Below, piece by piece: positions 36,214 through 44,714 of a DNA stretch of 45,204 nt. The notes beneath the pieces were generated by a model. That model made no database searches. It saw nothing but the letters and a program-made list of their open reading frames with translations, and was not told where the DNA came from. Where the stretch lies: NCBI GenBank assembly GCA_035494735.1, contig DATJGS010000020.1, positions 1-45,204 of the forward strand, in the 5' to 3' direction. The position numbers and the translations under genes were made by a program. The number at the start of each line of letters is the position of its first letter. The stretch's first letter is position 1. Origin of the DNA: DATJGS01 sp035494735. GTDB lineage: Bacteria > Eisenbacteria > RBG-16-71-46.

Positions 36214-37443
36214 CTACTGGGTATTCATCCAGATCGAGAGCCCGTGCAGGTTCAGGGTCTCGAGGACGCAGCCGACGAGGATCACGAGGATGACGGCGAC
36301 CTTGAGCAGGTCCGCGCCCTTGAGGCTGCCGACCAGCTTGGGTTCGCCCGAAAGATACGCGCTCGCCGCGTACAGCTCTTCGCCGAGCAACGTGTAGTCG
36401 CACGCGACGACGAAGAACGGCAGCTGGTGCACGTTCGCGGTGCCCGCCACCTGGATCGCGCCGGTCGCGAATCCGGTCTCGGCCAGCATCAGCGATTCGG
36501 CGTAGAACGAGCCCATGAAGATGTGCGCCGCCGGCTTGTCGCGCAGCATGATGCCGGTGATGGCGGCGACGTACGCGAACTGCTCGGGCGACACGAAGCG
36601 CACGCTGTTCGGATCGTAGCGGTCCGGCTTGCCGGCGTTCAGGTAGCCGCTCTTCACCATCTCTTCGGCGATCGTGTAGGGGATCGGGTACGACACCGGC
36701 ACCGTGATGGGCGTCTCGTAGCGCGCCGCGATCTTGGCCACGCTCTCGAGGATCACGAGACCGGCCACGGTCTGGATATCGTCGATGTCCTGGACGCCCG
36801 GGATGTACAGCACCGAGCGCCCCATCTCGGTGGCGCGGCCGATGGCCTCCTCGATGGCGTCGATGCCGGCGATGCGGCGCACGAACGGCTTGCGGCCGGA
36901 CTGCGCGCTGGCCATGAAGTACAGGACGAAGCCGAAGAACAGCACCATGAACACCAGAACGCTCCAGCGCGTCTGGTTGATCCACTGCGACGTCGCGCGC
37001 ACCGGGCCGGTGACGCTCAGGGCCGGCGTGCGGCCGCCCGGGCCTACCGTGGTCACGCGATAGAAGTAGTCGGTGTTGCGCACGACGCTCTGGTCGGTGC
37101 GCGTATTGATGCTGAACAGCGTCGAGTCCACGAGCTGCCACGGGCCGCCCGGACTCAGCGAGCGCTCGATCTCGTAGCCGCTGACGAGCCCCGTGCCGTT
37201 GTCGTCGGGCGAGAGCTTCCAGGTCAGGGTGACCGCACGTCCCGCGTCGTTCGCGACGTCGGCCCAGGTGAGGCCCGAGGCGGGCGCCGGGGCGTTGACC
37301 GTGGGCGCGGCGGGGGCGGTCGTCGTCGGAGCGGCGGCGGCGGTCGTCGCCGGCGCGGCGGCCGGGCGGGCGGGCGCGGCAGAGGCGGGCGCCGGGCGGA
37401 CGGCGAAGGCGACAGCGAGGAGAACGGGAACGGCGAAGCGCAT
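36214..37443 (-). CDS. DUF6754-type membrane protein with FnIII domain (membrane cluster gene 1)
   Basis: A 409-residue protein. MRFAVPVLLAVAFAVRPAPA is a signal peptide; an Ala/Pro/Thr linker follows, then one fibronectin type III domain (about 52-145, GYEIERSLSPGGPWQLVD, YFYRVTTVGPGGRTP). A transmembrane helix (RWSVLVFMVLFFGFVLYFMA) leads to a conserved domain with RSVLYIPGVQDIDDIQTVAG, VPVSYPIPYTIAEEMVKSG and GSFYAESLMLAETGFATGAI, which I associate with DUF6754 from memory; a last helix (VAVILVILVGCVLETLNL) ends it. Function is unknown. GGAAAGG is five bases before the ATG at 37443. It heads the four-gene membrane operon. Confidence 0.75.
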   Translation of the reverse strand: MRFAVPVLLAVAFAVRPAPASAAPARPAAAPATTAAAAPTTTAPAAPTVNAPAPASGLTWADVANDAGRAVTLTWKLSPDDNGTGLVSGYEIERSLSPGGPWQLVDSTLFSINTRTDQSVVRNTDYFYRVTTVGPGGRTPALSVTGPVRATSQWINQTRWSVLVFMVLFFGFVLYFMASAQSGRKPFVRRIAGIDAIEEAIGRATEMGRSVLYIPGVQDIDDIQTVAGLVILESVAKIAARYETPITVPVSYPIPYTIAEEMVKSGYLNAGKPDRYDPNSVRFVSPEQFAYVAAITGIMLRDKPAAHIFMGSFYAESLMLAETGFATGAIQVAGTANVHQLPFFVVACDYTLLGEELYAASAYLSGEPKLVGSLKGADLLKVAVILVILVGCVLETLNLHGLSIWMNTQ

Positions 37444-37561
37444 GCGGCCTTTCCGGCTGCGGATCGCGGTTCGCGTCAATGGACCCCCCTCGACCAGGCG
37501 GTGCGCGTTCCCAGAGTCGGGGCGGCCTCGAACGGTCCGGGAAGCCACCCACGCTACGGCG

Positions 37562-37591
37562 AAGCTATGCGGTGCGTCGGGCCCAAGTCAA
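37562..37591 (-). promoter_or_regulatory. Predicted promoter of the DUF6754 membrane operon
   Basis: On the minus strand TTGACT (37586-37591), an 18-base spacer and TAGCTT (37562-37567), about 120 bases before the ATG at 37443. It lies just after the stop codon of the barrel-sandwich gene and I see no terminator between them, so transcription may also read through from the gcv side. Confidence 0.5.
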
Positions 37592-37610
37592 CGAAATAGC
37601 CACCACTGCT

Positions 37611-38729
37611 TCAGCCCGCGATCAGCTCGACGTTGGCCCGCGGCACCGTGGCGCGCGAATGATCGTCCGCGAATTCGACGACGAGCACGCGCACCATGGC
37701 TTCGCTCTCCAGCTTGTGCAGCTCGGCCGGAAGCCCGACGACCTGCCCGATGCGGCCGAAGTACGGCTGGCGGATGACGCGGAGCAGAGACCCGATCTCG
37801 AGTCCATGTTCCTCGCCGCCCGCCGACGACTCGGCCCGGCCATGCGCGATCAGGATCTCGGGGCGCATGACGCCGGCGCGGATCTGCGTCGCGCCGCTCA
37901 CCGAGGCGGCCTGGCCCTGGTGGCGCTGGAGCAGCGTCCAACTGCGCTCCGCCATCGGGATGCGCCCGAAGCCCTCGGTCAGCACCAGCGTGATGCCGAG
38001 ATCCTCGGAGCCGGTGATGGCCACGCCCAGGTCGCGGCCCAGCAGCTGGCGCAGGTCGCGATCGTCGAAGCCGCCGACCACGACCGCGGTGGCGCCCACT
38101 TCGCGCGCGCGCATGAGCGCGGCGTGCGACACGTACGCGCCGCCCACGACGACCTTGCCGCGATGCTGCGGGCCGAGGTGCGCTTCGGTCAGGTCCTCGC
38201 CCGCGGCGCCCACCGCGATCGCGATCTCGCCGAACGTCTCGCCGCCGACGCCGAAGATGCCCTGCAGGAACGCGGCGCGCGTCTCGACGACGACGCCCTC
38301 GTCCGCGATCACCTCGACGACGACGCCGTCCACGAACGCGTTCACTTCGACCGGCAGCGGCGGCTCGCGCAGGATCAGCTGCCCGGTGATGCTCGAGACG
38401 TTCTCGATGACGCCGTCGGTCGGCGCCGTGACGCGGTTCGTCATGAGGCCGAACAGCGCCTTCGCCTCCGCGATCACCTCGCCGCGGCGCACCGCCTCGC
38501 CGACGGCGCGGCGCAGCGTGCCCGTGACCTGCGCCGCGTCGACGGACAGGCGCGACGCGATGTTCAACGTCTGCACGTTGCCCGGCAGCTCGCAGCGCGC
38601 CACGATGTCGGCGGCCTCCACGCGATCGCCCTTGGCGACGCGCACCGTGCCCTTGAGCGGCAGGCGGCGCTCGCGGCGCAGCGTCGCGGAATCCGTGACC
38701 CTCAGCCCCGGCGTATACGCGTGCGCCAC
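37611..38729 (-). CDS. Predicted barrel-sandwich / KOW-like protein, unknown
   Basis: A 372-residue soluble protein with no signal peptide. The N-terminal 150 residues repeat strand-rich units with biotinyl/lipoyl-like turns: LKGTVRVAKGDRVEAADIVA, RVTAPTDGVIENVSSITGQL and NAFVDGVVVEVIADEGVVVE. The lysine of a biotin/lipoyl motif is absent, so this is likely a structural barrel. The middle has GVGGETFGEIAIAV and GATAVVVGGFDDRDLRQLLG. The end reads GSLLRVIRQPYFGRIGQVVG with FADDHSRATVPRANVELI, like a KOW-type barrel. GTG at 38729 has GGAGG seven bases upstream and lies one base after the stop of the ASKHA gene, so the two are coupled and probably interact. Confidence 0.7.
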   Translation of the reverse strand: MAHAYTPGLRVTDSATLRRERRLPLKGTVRVAKGDRVEAADIVARCELPGNVQTLNIASRLSVDAAQVTGTLRRAVGEAVRRGEVIAEAKALFGLMTNRVTAPTDGVIENVSSITGQLILREPPLPVEVNAFVDGVVVEVIADEGVVVETRAAFLQGIFGVGGETFGEIAIAVGAAGEDLTEAHLGPQHRGKVVVGGAYVSHAALMRAREVGATAVVVGGFDDRDLRQLLGRDLGVAITGSEDLGITLVLTEGFGRIPMAERSWTLLQRHQGQAASVSGATQIRAGVMRPEILIAHGRAESSAGGEEHGLEIGSLLRVIRQPYFGRIGQVVGLPAELHKLESEAMVRVLVVEFADDHSRATVPRANVELIAG

Positions 38730-38730
38730 G

Positions 38731-40542
38731 TCACACCTCCCGCGCGTACAGGCCGAGCGCGCGATTCCACGCGCGCAGGCGTTCGATGCGCTGGCGCGGA
38801 TCGTGCGGCAGCTCGAACGGCTGCCGCCCGCGCGTGTCGACGATGAGGCCGACGACGCCGCCCAGCACGTCGGTCGTGAACGTGCGGCCGCGACCCTCGC
38901 CGAGATCGAACGAACGCTCCGGGATCGCGGTGAGGTGCGCCGTGCCGTCCGCGGGCAGCGGCAGCACGACGATCTCGCCGAACGGTACGCGCTGGGTGAT
39001 CGGCGGGCGGCCCTTCGCGGTCAGCTCGATCGTGAGGCACGGCTGGCCGGGCTTGCCCGAGCCGAGCGGGGCCAGGACGCCGCCGAGCCGGATCAGGCAG
39101 TCGCGCTCGAACACCTGGGTCGCGGCCTGTTCGTGCACGGTCGACAGCACGCCGAGCTGTGGCGCCATGAAGATGCTGTCCACCGCCAGGTTCGTGAAGC
39201 CCTCCGGCAGGAACGCGTCGATCATCATGAGCGCCGACTGCACGCGGCGCGGCGCGTGCGACAGCACGCCGCCCGAGCCGACGAGCAGCCCGAGATCCTG
39301 CAGGTTCACGAGCGTCGAGCCGCTCTGCGATTGCGTCACGATGTCCGAGATGTCGCGCGACGTCTGGATGCCCTTGAGACCCACCGCCAGCGACTTGTGC
39401 TGCTCGAACGCCAGGCGCAGCGCCTCGCGCGCGATGGCCTGCTCGATGACCAGGTCCTCGAGATCCTGCGGGATGGTCGTCGGGCGAATCATCTTGTTCT
39501 TGATGCGATTGCGCAGCTCGACTTCGTCGACCTCGAACGGCACCCAGCGCAGGATGTTCTCGATGCCGGCCTCGGCCATCACGTTCGAGACCGAATAGCT
39601 CATGCCCAGGTTCGCGGACACCGTGCGATTGAAGATGCTCTGGAACACCGAGAACACGTCCGTCGTGGCGCCGCCGATGTCCACGCCGACCACGGCCATG
39701 GCGTCGCGCTTCGCGACCTTCTCGATGATGAGCCCGACCGCGCCCGGCGTCGGCATGATGGGCACGGGCGACCAGGTCATGAGCTTCTTGTAGCCGGGGG
39801 CGTGGGCCATCACGTGTTCCATGAACAGTTCGTGAATGGCGTCGCGCGCCGGGCCCAGGTTCTCGTGCTCGAGCGAGGGCCGCAGGTTCGGCACCACGGA
39901 CAGCGCGGTGCGCGATTCGAGGCAGTCGCGCACGATCTGCGCGGCGTCCTTGTTGCCGGCGTAGATGACGGGCAGCTCGTACCCTGCGCCGAGCCGTGCC
40001 TTGGGGTCGGCGGCCACCAGGATCTCGGCCATCTCGGCGACGCGCTTGATGTCGCCGCCGTCCGTGCCGCCCGACAGCAGGATCATGTCGGGGCGCAGCT
40101 GGCGCAGCCGCTTGATCTTCTCGTGCGGCCGCCGTCCGTCGTTGAGGGCGATCACGTCCATCACGATGGCGCCGGCGCCGAGCGCGGCGCGCTGCGCGCT
40201 CTCGCCCGTCATCTGCAGCACGAGCCCCGAGACCATCATCTGCAGACCGCCGCCCGCGCTGGACGTGCTCACGTACAGGTCGACGCCTTCGTCGCCGTTC
40301 TGCGGCGTCAGGATGCGGTCGCCGTCCAGCATGCGCCGGCCGGCCAGCTCCTCGACTTCCTTGACGGCGTTCAGCACGCCGCGCGTCACGTCCTCGAACG
40401 GCGCTTCCACGGTCGTCGGCGCCTCGCCGCGCACGATCAGCCGATATTCCCCGTCGCGCTTCTCGATGAGGATGGCCTTCGTCGTCGTGGAGCCGCAGTC
40501 GGTGGCGAGGATGGAACGGATGTTCTCGGGTCGAATCTCCAT
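38731..40542 (-). CDS. MutL/GlmL-family ASKHA ATPase (glutamate mutase L-like), no mutase nearby
   Basis: A 603-residue protein. Two ASKHA phosphate motifs are visible: ILATDCGSTTTKAILIEK (about 11-28) and VVGVDIGGATTDVFSVFQS (about 289-307); LLSGGTDGGDIKRVAEMAEI and NKMIRPTTIPQDLEDLVIEQ are further family segments. GlmL proteins are named for genes next to the B12-dependent glutamate mutase subunits and resemble reactivation ATPases. No GlmE/GlmS, other cobalamin mutase or B12-binding domain is encoded in the window. ATG at 40542 has CGGAGATC directly upstream. It is 23 bases after a small unknown gene and one base before the barrel-sandwich gene. (This MutL is unrelated to mismatch repair.). 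Confidence 0.88.
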   Translation of the reverse strand: MEIRPENIRSILATDCGSTTTKAILIEKRDGEYRLIVRGEAPTTVEAPFEDVTRGVLNAVKEVEELAGRRMLDGDRILTPQNGDEGVDLYVSTSSAGGGLQMMVSGLVLQMTGESAQRAALGAGAIVMDVIALNDGRRPHEKIKRLRQLRPDMILLSGGTDGGDIKRVAEMAEILVAADPKARLGAGYELPVIYAGNKDAAQIVRDCLESRTALSVVPNLRPSLEHENLGPARDAIHELFMEHVMAHAPGYKKLMTWSPVPIMPTPGAVGLIIEKVAKRDAMAVVGVDIGGATTDVFSVFQSIFNRTVSANLGMSYSVSNVMAEAGIENILRWVPFEVDEVELRNRIKNKMIRPTTIPQDLEDLVIEQAIAREALRLAFEQHKSLAVGLKGIQTSRDISDIVTQSQSGSTLVNLQDLGLLVGSGGVLSHAPRRVQSALMMIDAFLPEGFTNLAVDSIFMAPQLGVLSTVHEQAATQVFERDCLIRLGGVLAPLGSGKPGQPCLTIELTAKGRPPITQRVPFGEIVVLPLPADGTAHLTAIPERSFDLGEGRGRTFTTDVLGGVVGLIVDTRGRQPFELPHDPRQRIERLRAWNRALGLYAREV

Positions 40543-40565
40543 GATCTCCGAAAGGGCCGGCCGGG

Positions 40566-40892
40566 CTACGAGGAGCGAGGAGGGGTTCCGCTCTCCGCGC
40601 GCGGCTTGGCGCGACGCGACTCGGAGCGGGCCTCGATGGACTGGATGAGCGCCTCGACCGCGTCGCGGCGCTCGATCAGCAGCGCGAACTTGCGGTAGTC
40701 GGCGAGCGGCAAGAGCGCGAGCACGATGGGCTCGAAGAACACGAGCATCTGGCTGGCGACGAGCGACAGCGGCTTGCCGCCTTCGAGCGTCAGAATCGCC
40801 GGGATCTCCAGGTGCAGCTCGACGAGACGCTGGGCGATGCGATCGAGCAGCGCGCGCTCGTCTTCGGCGAGGGGCCGCGCGTCAGAGGCCAC
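40566..40892 (-). CDS. Small protein of unknown function
   Basis: A 108-residue protein. It has a helical N-terminus (EDERALLDRIAQRLVELHLE), then IPAILTLEGGKPLSLVASQM and LVFFEPIVLALLPL, a partly hydrophobic stretch that could lie on the membrane, then a charged helix with an Arg/Lys-rich tail. I do not recognise the family. GTG at 40892 overlaps the preceding gene by 11 bases. Conserved packing directly before the ASKHA gene suggests a shared role. Confidence 0.65.
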   Translation of the reverse strand: MASDARPLAEDERALLDRIAQRLVELHLEIPAILTLEGGKPLSLVASQMLVFFEPIVLALLPLADYRKFALLIERRDAVEALIQSIEARSESRRAKPRAESGTPPRSS

Positions 40893-41358
40893 GGCGATCC
40901 AGGTGCCGGCGCAGGGTCTCGACGATCTCGGCGCGCCCGTCCCGCGGCAGCGGCAGCACGAGCCCGCGATACGTGTCGAGCCAGTGCGCGGTCGCGTACG
41001 GGGACAGCAGCACGGCGCGGGCTCCGACCGTGGCGCGGCGCAGCTCGCTCCACTGGCGGCGCTGCCAGCCGAACGGCCCGCGGCGCGCCACGCCGTCGTC
41101 GTCGACGCGGCAGCGGCTCGGCGACAGCAGCGGCGCGAGCGCGCCGACCGCGGCCAGGGACAGCGCCAGGGTCAGCACCGCGCCGGCCTGGAAGCGCGCG
41201 ACCGCCGTGCACAGCGCGAGCGCGGCGATGGCCGCCACCCACGACTCGCGCGCGCGTTCGCGCCAGGGGTTCACCGTCCACTCGACCGCGTCGGCAGCCG
41301 CGGCCTCGGGCGACGACGGCGACATCGGCTCGGCCTCGATCGCCGACGCCGCGCTCAT
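40882..41358 (-). CDS. Small membrane protein with PH-like C-terminal domain, unknown
   Basis: A 158-residue protein: an acidic N-terminus, two hydrophobic helices (SWVAAIAALALCTAVARF, AVLTLALSLAAVGALAPLL), then CRVDDDGVARRGPFGWQRRQ WSELRRATVG-type sequence (given here in two parts) that resembles the bacterial PH-like domain of small membrane proteins. Assignment to that domain is by pattern only. ATG at 41358 overlaps the gcvPB stop by ATGA, so it is translationally linked to the glycine cleavage genes. Confidence 0.6.
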   Translation of the reverse strand: MSAASAIEAEPMSPSSPEAAAADAVEWTVNPWRERARESWVAAIAALALCTAVARFQAGAVLTLALSLAAVGALAPLLSPSRCRVDDDGVARRGPFGWQRRQWSELRRATVGARAVLLSPYATAHWLDTYRGLVLPLPRDGRAEIVETLRRHLDRRGL

Positions 41359-42854
41359 CGCGCCACCGGCTCGGCGTTCGCCTTGGGCGTCGTGTGCGCC
41401 GCCCCGCCCCAGCGCAGCTTCAGCTCGCGCGCCGCGCGGCCTTCGTCCAGGCGCCGCACCGGCGTCGTGTGCGGCGCGTCGTGCAGGCGCTCGGCGTCCG
41501 TGCGCGCTTCCTCGGCGATTTGCTCCATGGCCTCGGCGAAATGCTCGAGGCGATCCAGCGTCTCGGTTTCGGTGGGCTCGATCATGAGCGCCTCCTCGAC
41601 GATCAGCGGGAAGTACACGGTCGGCGCGTGCACGCCGAAATCCAGCAGCCGCTTCGCCACGTCCAGCGTCTTGACGCCGTACTTGCGCAAGCCGCGTCCG
41701 CTGAGGACGAACTCGTGCATGCACGCTTCCGGGTATGGGAGATCGTACGTCCTGGCCAGACGGCGCATCAGCCAGTTCGCGTTCAGGATCGCGGTGCGGC
41801 TCACCTGGCGCAGGCCCTCCGGCCCGAGGCCGAGGATGTACGTGAGCGCGCGCACCAGGATGCCGAAGTTGCCGTGGAACGAATGCACGCGACCGACGCT
41901 GTGCGGCCGGTCCGACGTGAGGCTCAAGCGCCCGCCCTTGTCTTCGACGATTGGCACGGGCAGGAACGGCACGAGGTGCGCGGCCACCGCGACCGGCCCC
42001 GCGCCCGGCCCACCGCCGCCGTGCGGCGTCGAGAACGTCTTGTGCACGTTGATGTGCATGAGATCGAAGCCGAGGTCGCCGGGCCGCACGAGCCCGACGA
42101 GCGCGTTCAGGTTCGCGCCGTCCATGTACACCTGCGCGCCGGCTTCGTGCGCGATGCGCGTGACGTCGAGGATCGACGGCTCGAACAGGCCGAGCGTGTT
42201 CGGCACGGTGAGCATCACCGCGGCCGTGCGCTCGTCGAGCGCTGCCCGCAGCGCGTCCACGCTGACGGTCCCACGCTCGCCGGAGGCGATCGTCACCGTC
42301 TCGTAGCCGACGAGGTGCACGCTCGCCGGGTTCGTGCCGTGCGCGGAGTCGGGCACGATGACGCGCGTGCGTTTCGCGCCCTCGCCGCGCGAGCGGTGCC
42401 ATGCGCGGATCATCAGCAGACCGGTCATCTCGCCCTGCGCGCCGGCCGCCGGCTGCGTGGTGACGGCGGCGAATCCGGTGATCTCGGCCAGGATCTTCTG
42501 CAGCTCCCACATCACGCGCAGCGCGCCCTGGCTGTCCTCGTCGGCGGCCAGCGGATGGGCCTGCGCGAAGCCGGGCAGCGCGGCGATTTCATCATTGATC
42601 TTGGGATTGTGCTTCATCGTGCACGAGCCGAGCGGATAGAAACCCCGGTCGATGTGATGATTCAGCGTGCTCAGCTCGATGAAATGACGCACGACTTCCG
42701 GCTCGCTGACCTGCGGGAACGCGAGCGTGTCGCGCAGCGACGCGGCGCCGAGCAGCTCGGCGAGCGGGCGCACCGGCACGTCGCACGCGGGCAGCGACGG
42801 TCCGCGATGTCCGGGCCCGCCCTGCTCGTTCAACAGCCGGCGTTCGAGGTTCAT
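41355..42854 (-). CDS. gcvPB: Glycine dehydrogenase (decarboxylating) subunit 2
   Basis: A 499-residue P-protein beta subunit. The PLP lysine lies in LMHINVHKTFSTPHGGGGPG. Other family segments are GFYPLGSCTMKHNPKINDE, VIVPDSAHGTNPASVHL and VYMDGANLNALVGL. Together with subunit 1 it decarboxylates glycine and passes the aminomethyl group to lipoyl-GcvH. ATG at 42854 overlaps the gcvPA stop by ATGA. The tail beyond about 470 is low complexity. Confidence 0.97.
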   Translation of the reverse strand: MNLERRLLNEQGGPGHRGPSLPACDVPVRPLAELLGAASLRDTLAFPQVSEPEVVRHFIELSTLNHHIDRGFYPLGSCTMKHNPKINDEIAALPGFAQAHPLAADEDSQGALRVMWELQKILAEITGFAAVTTQPAAGAQGEMTGLLMIRAWHRSRGEGAKRTRVIVPDSAHGTNPASVHLVGYETVTIASGERGTVSVDALRAALDERTAAVMLTVPNTLGLFEPSILDVTRIAHEAGAQVYMDGANLNALVGLVRPGDLGFDLMHINVHKTFSTPHGGGGPGAGPVAVAAHLVPFLPVPIVEDKGGRLSLTSDRPHSVGRVHSFHGNFGILVRALTYILGLGPEGLRQVSRTAILNANWLMRRLARTYDLPYPEACMHEFVLSGRGLRKYGVKTLDVAKRLLDFGVHAPTVYFPLIVEEALMIEPTETETLDRLEHFAEAMEQIAEEARTDAERLHDAPHTTPVRRLDEGRAARELKLRWGGAAHTTPKANAEPVAR

Positions 42855-44227
42855 CGCGCCACCTTCGTCCCGTCGCTCGCGCGGGCCGCGTTCGGCGCGG
42901 CGGCCGCGCGCAGCGCGTCCAGCCAGCGCTCGATCTCCTCGCGGCTCCTCTGCTCCGTGACCGTCACCAGCAGCCAGCGCTCCCATTCCTTCTTGAAGCG
43001 ACCGAGATCGACGCCGGCCAGCACGCCCTTCGCGCGTCCGGCGGCGATCACGTCGCGCGCCGGCACCGGGCACTCGAGCGCGAACTCGCGGAAGAATTTC
43101 GCGGCGTGCGCGAGGCGATAGCCGGGCAGCTTCGCGGCTTCGGCCGCGGCCCAGTGCGTCTTCTGCACGCACAGCGTCGCGACGTCGCGCAGTCCTTCCT
43201 TGCCCATCAGCCCCATGTACACGGTGGCGCGCAGCGCGAGCAGGCCCTGGTTCGTGCAGATGTTCGACGTGGCCTTCTCGCGCCGGATGTGTTGCTCGCG
43301 CGTCTGCAGCGTGAGCACGAAGCCGCGTTTTCCGTCGCGATCCACGGTCTCGGCGGTCAGGCGGCCCGGCATGCGGCGCACGAGCGACTGGCGGCACGCG
43401 AAGAAGCCGAGCGCGGGCCCGCCGAAGCTCGGGTAGTTGCCGAGCGGCTGCCCCTCGCCCACCGCCATGTCGGCGCCGCTCGAGCCCGGCGGCTCGAGCA
43501 GGGCGAGCGCGATCGGATCGCACGCCGCGATGGCCAGCGCGCCCGCGGCGTGCGCCGCCTCGTGCAGCGCGGCCGGCGACTCGATCAGGCCGAAGAAGTT
43601 CGGGTACTGGTACACGACGCACGCCACGTCCGGCCCGAGCGTGGCGCGCACGTCGTCGACGGACGCGACGCCGCCGCGATCCGCGACCACGGTGAGTCCC
43701 TGGCCGTCCAGGTACGTGCGCAGCACCTCGATCGTGTGCGGATGCAGCGCGCCGGCCACCACCACGCCCGAGCGCCCCGTCTGCGTGCGCGCCAGCAGCA
43801 CGGCTTCGACGACCGCGGTCGCGCCGTCATAGAGCGACGCGTTCGCGACGTCCATGCCGGTCAGCTCGGCGATCATACTCTGGAACTCGAAGATCGCGGT
43901 CAGCGAGCCCTGCGCGACTTCGGGCTGGTACGGCGTGTACGCGGTCGCGAACTCGGAACGCATGGCGATGGCGTTGACCGCGGCCGGCACGAAGTGGTCG
44001 TAGGCGCCCGCGCCCATGAACGACACCGCGCGCGCGGCCGTGTTCTCGGCGGCCCACGCGCCGAAGGTCCGGCGCTGTTCGATCTCGGAGAGCGGCCCGG
44101 GCACGGCGAGCGGACGCTCGAGCCGCGCCTTCTTCGGCAGCGCGCCCAGCAGCTCGTCGAACGACGCCACGCCGATGTCCTTCAGCATCCGGGTTTCTTC
44201 TTCGGGACCGAGACCGACGAAGCTCAT
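42851..44227 (-). CDS. gcvPA: Glycine dehydrogenase (decarboxylating) subunit 1
   Basis: A 458-residue P-protein alpha subunit (FMGAGAYDHFVPAAVNAIAM, AYTPYQPEVAQGSLTAIFEF, MDVANASLYDGATAVVEAVL, REKATSNICTNQGLLALRA). It lacks the PLP lysine, which is in subunit 2, as is normal for the split form of the enzyme. ATG at 44227 overlaps the gcvH stop by ATGA. Confidence 0.97.
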   Translation of the reverse strand: MSFVGLGPEEETRMLKDIGVASFDELLGALPKKARLERPLAVPGPLSEIEQRRTFGAWAAENTAARAVSFMGAGAYDHFVPAAVNAIAMRSEFATAYTPYQPEVAQGSLTAIFEFQSMIAELTGMDVANASLYDGATAVVEAVLLARTQTGRSGVVVAGALHPHTIEVLRTYLDGQGLTVVADRGGVASVDDVRATLGPDVACVVYQYPNFFGLIESPAALHEAAHAAGALAIAACDPIALALLEPPGSSGADMAVGEGQPLGNYPSFGGPALGFFACRQSLVRRMPGRLTAETVDRDGKRGFVLTLQTREQHIRREKATSNICTNQGLLALRATVYMGLMGKEGLRDVATLCVQKTHWAAAEAAKLPGYRLAHAAKFFREFALECPVPARDVIAAGRAKGVLAGVDLGRFKKEWERWLLVTVTEQRSREEIERWLDALRAAAAPNAARASDGTKVAR

Positions 44228-44613
44228 GCGTGCTGTTCCTCGACGAGCTTCTCGTAGTCCACGTGGCTGAGCAGCGCGTCCATCGACTTGGGATCGGACG
44301 GCTTGATGCGGATCATCCAACCCTCGCCGAACGGCTCCTGGTTCACGAGCGCGGGATTGTCGGACAGCGCGGCGTTGACTTCGATGACCTCGCCCGAGAC
44401 CGGGGCGTACAGGTCGCTCACCGTCTTGACCGCCTCGACGACGCCGAACGGCTTCCCGGCTTCGACCTTGCGGCCGCTCTCGGGCAACTCGACGAACACG
44501 ACGTCGCCCAGCTGCTCGGTCGCGTAGCTCGTGATGCCGACCGTGACCACGCCCTTCTCGAGGCGCGCCCATTCGTGCTGATCGGTGTAGCGCACGTCAT
44601 CCGGAAAGCCCAC
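44224..44613 (-). CDS. gcvH: Glycine cleavage system H protein
   Basis: A 129-residue lipoyl carrier. Lys63 in VEAVKTVSDLYAP is the lipoylation site; RYTDQHEWARLEKGVVTVGI and DNPALVNQEPFGEGWMIRI are the usual N- and C-terminal segments. GTG at 44613 has GGGAGG six bases upstream; the longer frame upstream is not coding. The LipM-like protein at 33137-33982 is a candidate for its lipoylation. Confidence 0.96.
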   Translation of the reverse strand: MGFPDDVRYTDQHEWARLEKGVVTVGITSYATEQLGDVVFVELPESGRKVEAGKPFGVVEAVKTVSDLYAPVSGEVIEVNAALSDNPALVNQEPFGEGWMIRIKPSDPKSMDALLSHVDYEKLVEEQHA

Positions 44614-44714
44614 GTCATCCTCCCTGCGCGTTTCGGCTCTGGCGGCGCGGGCGAGAGCCCGGCGCCGGCCCCGGCCGTCCAGGCCCGGAGCGATCGTTGG
44701 ATCGTGTGCTGCGC

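Noticed and set aside
38731..40542. MutL as the mismatch repair partner of the mutS gene in this window
   Set aside because: The protein is an ASKHA ATPase of the glutamate mutase L type. It has no GHKL ATPase motifs.
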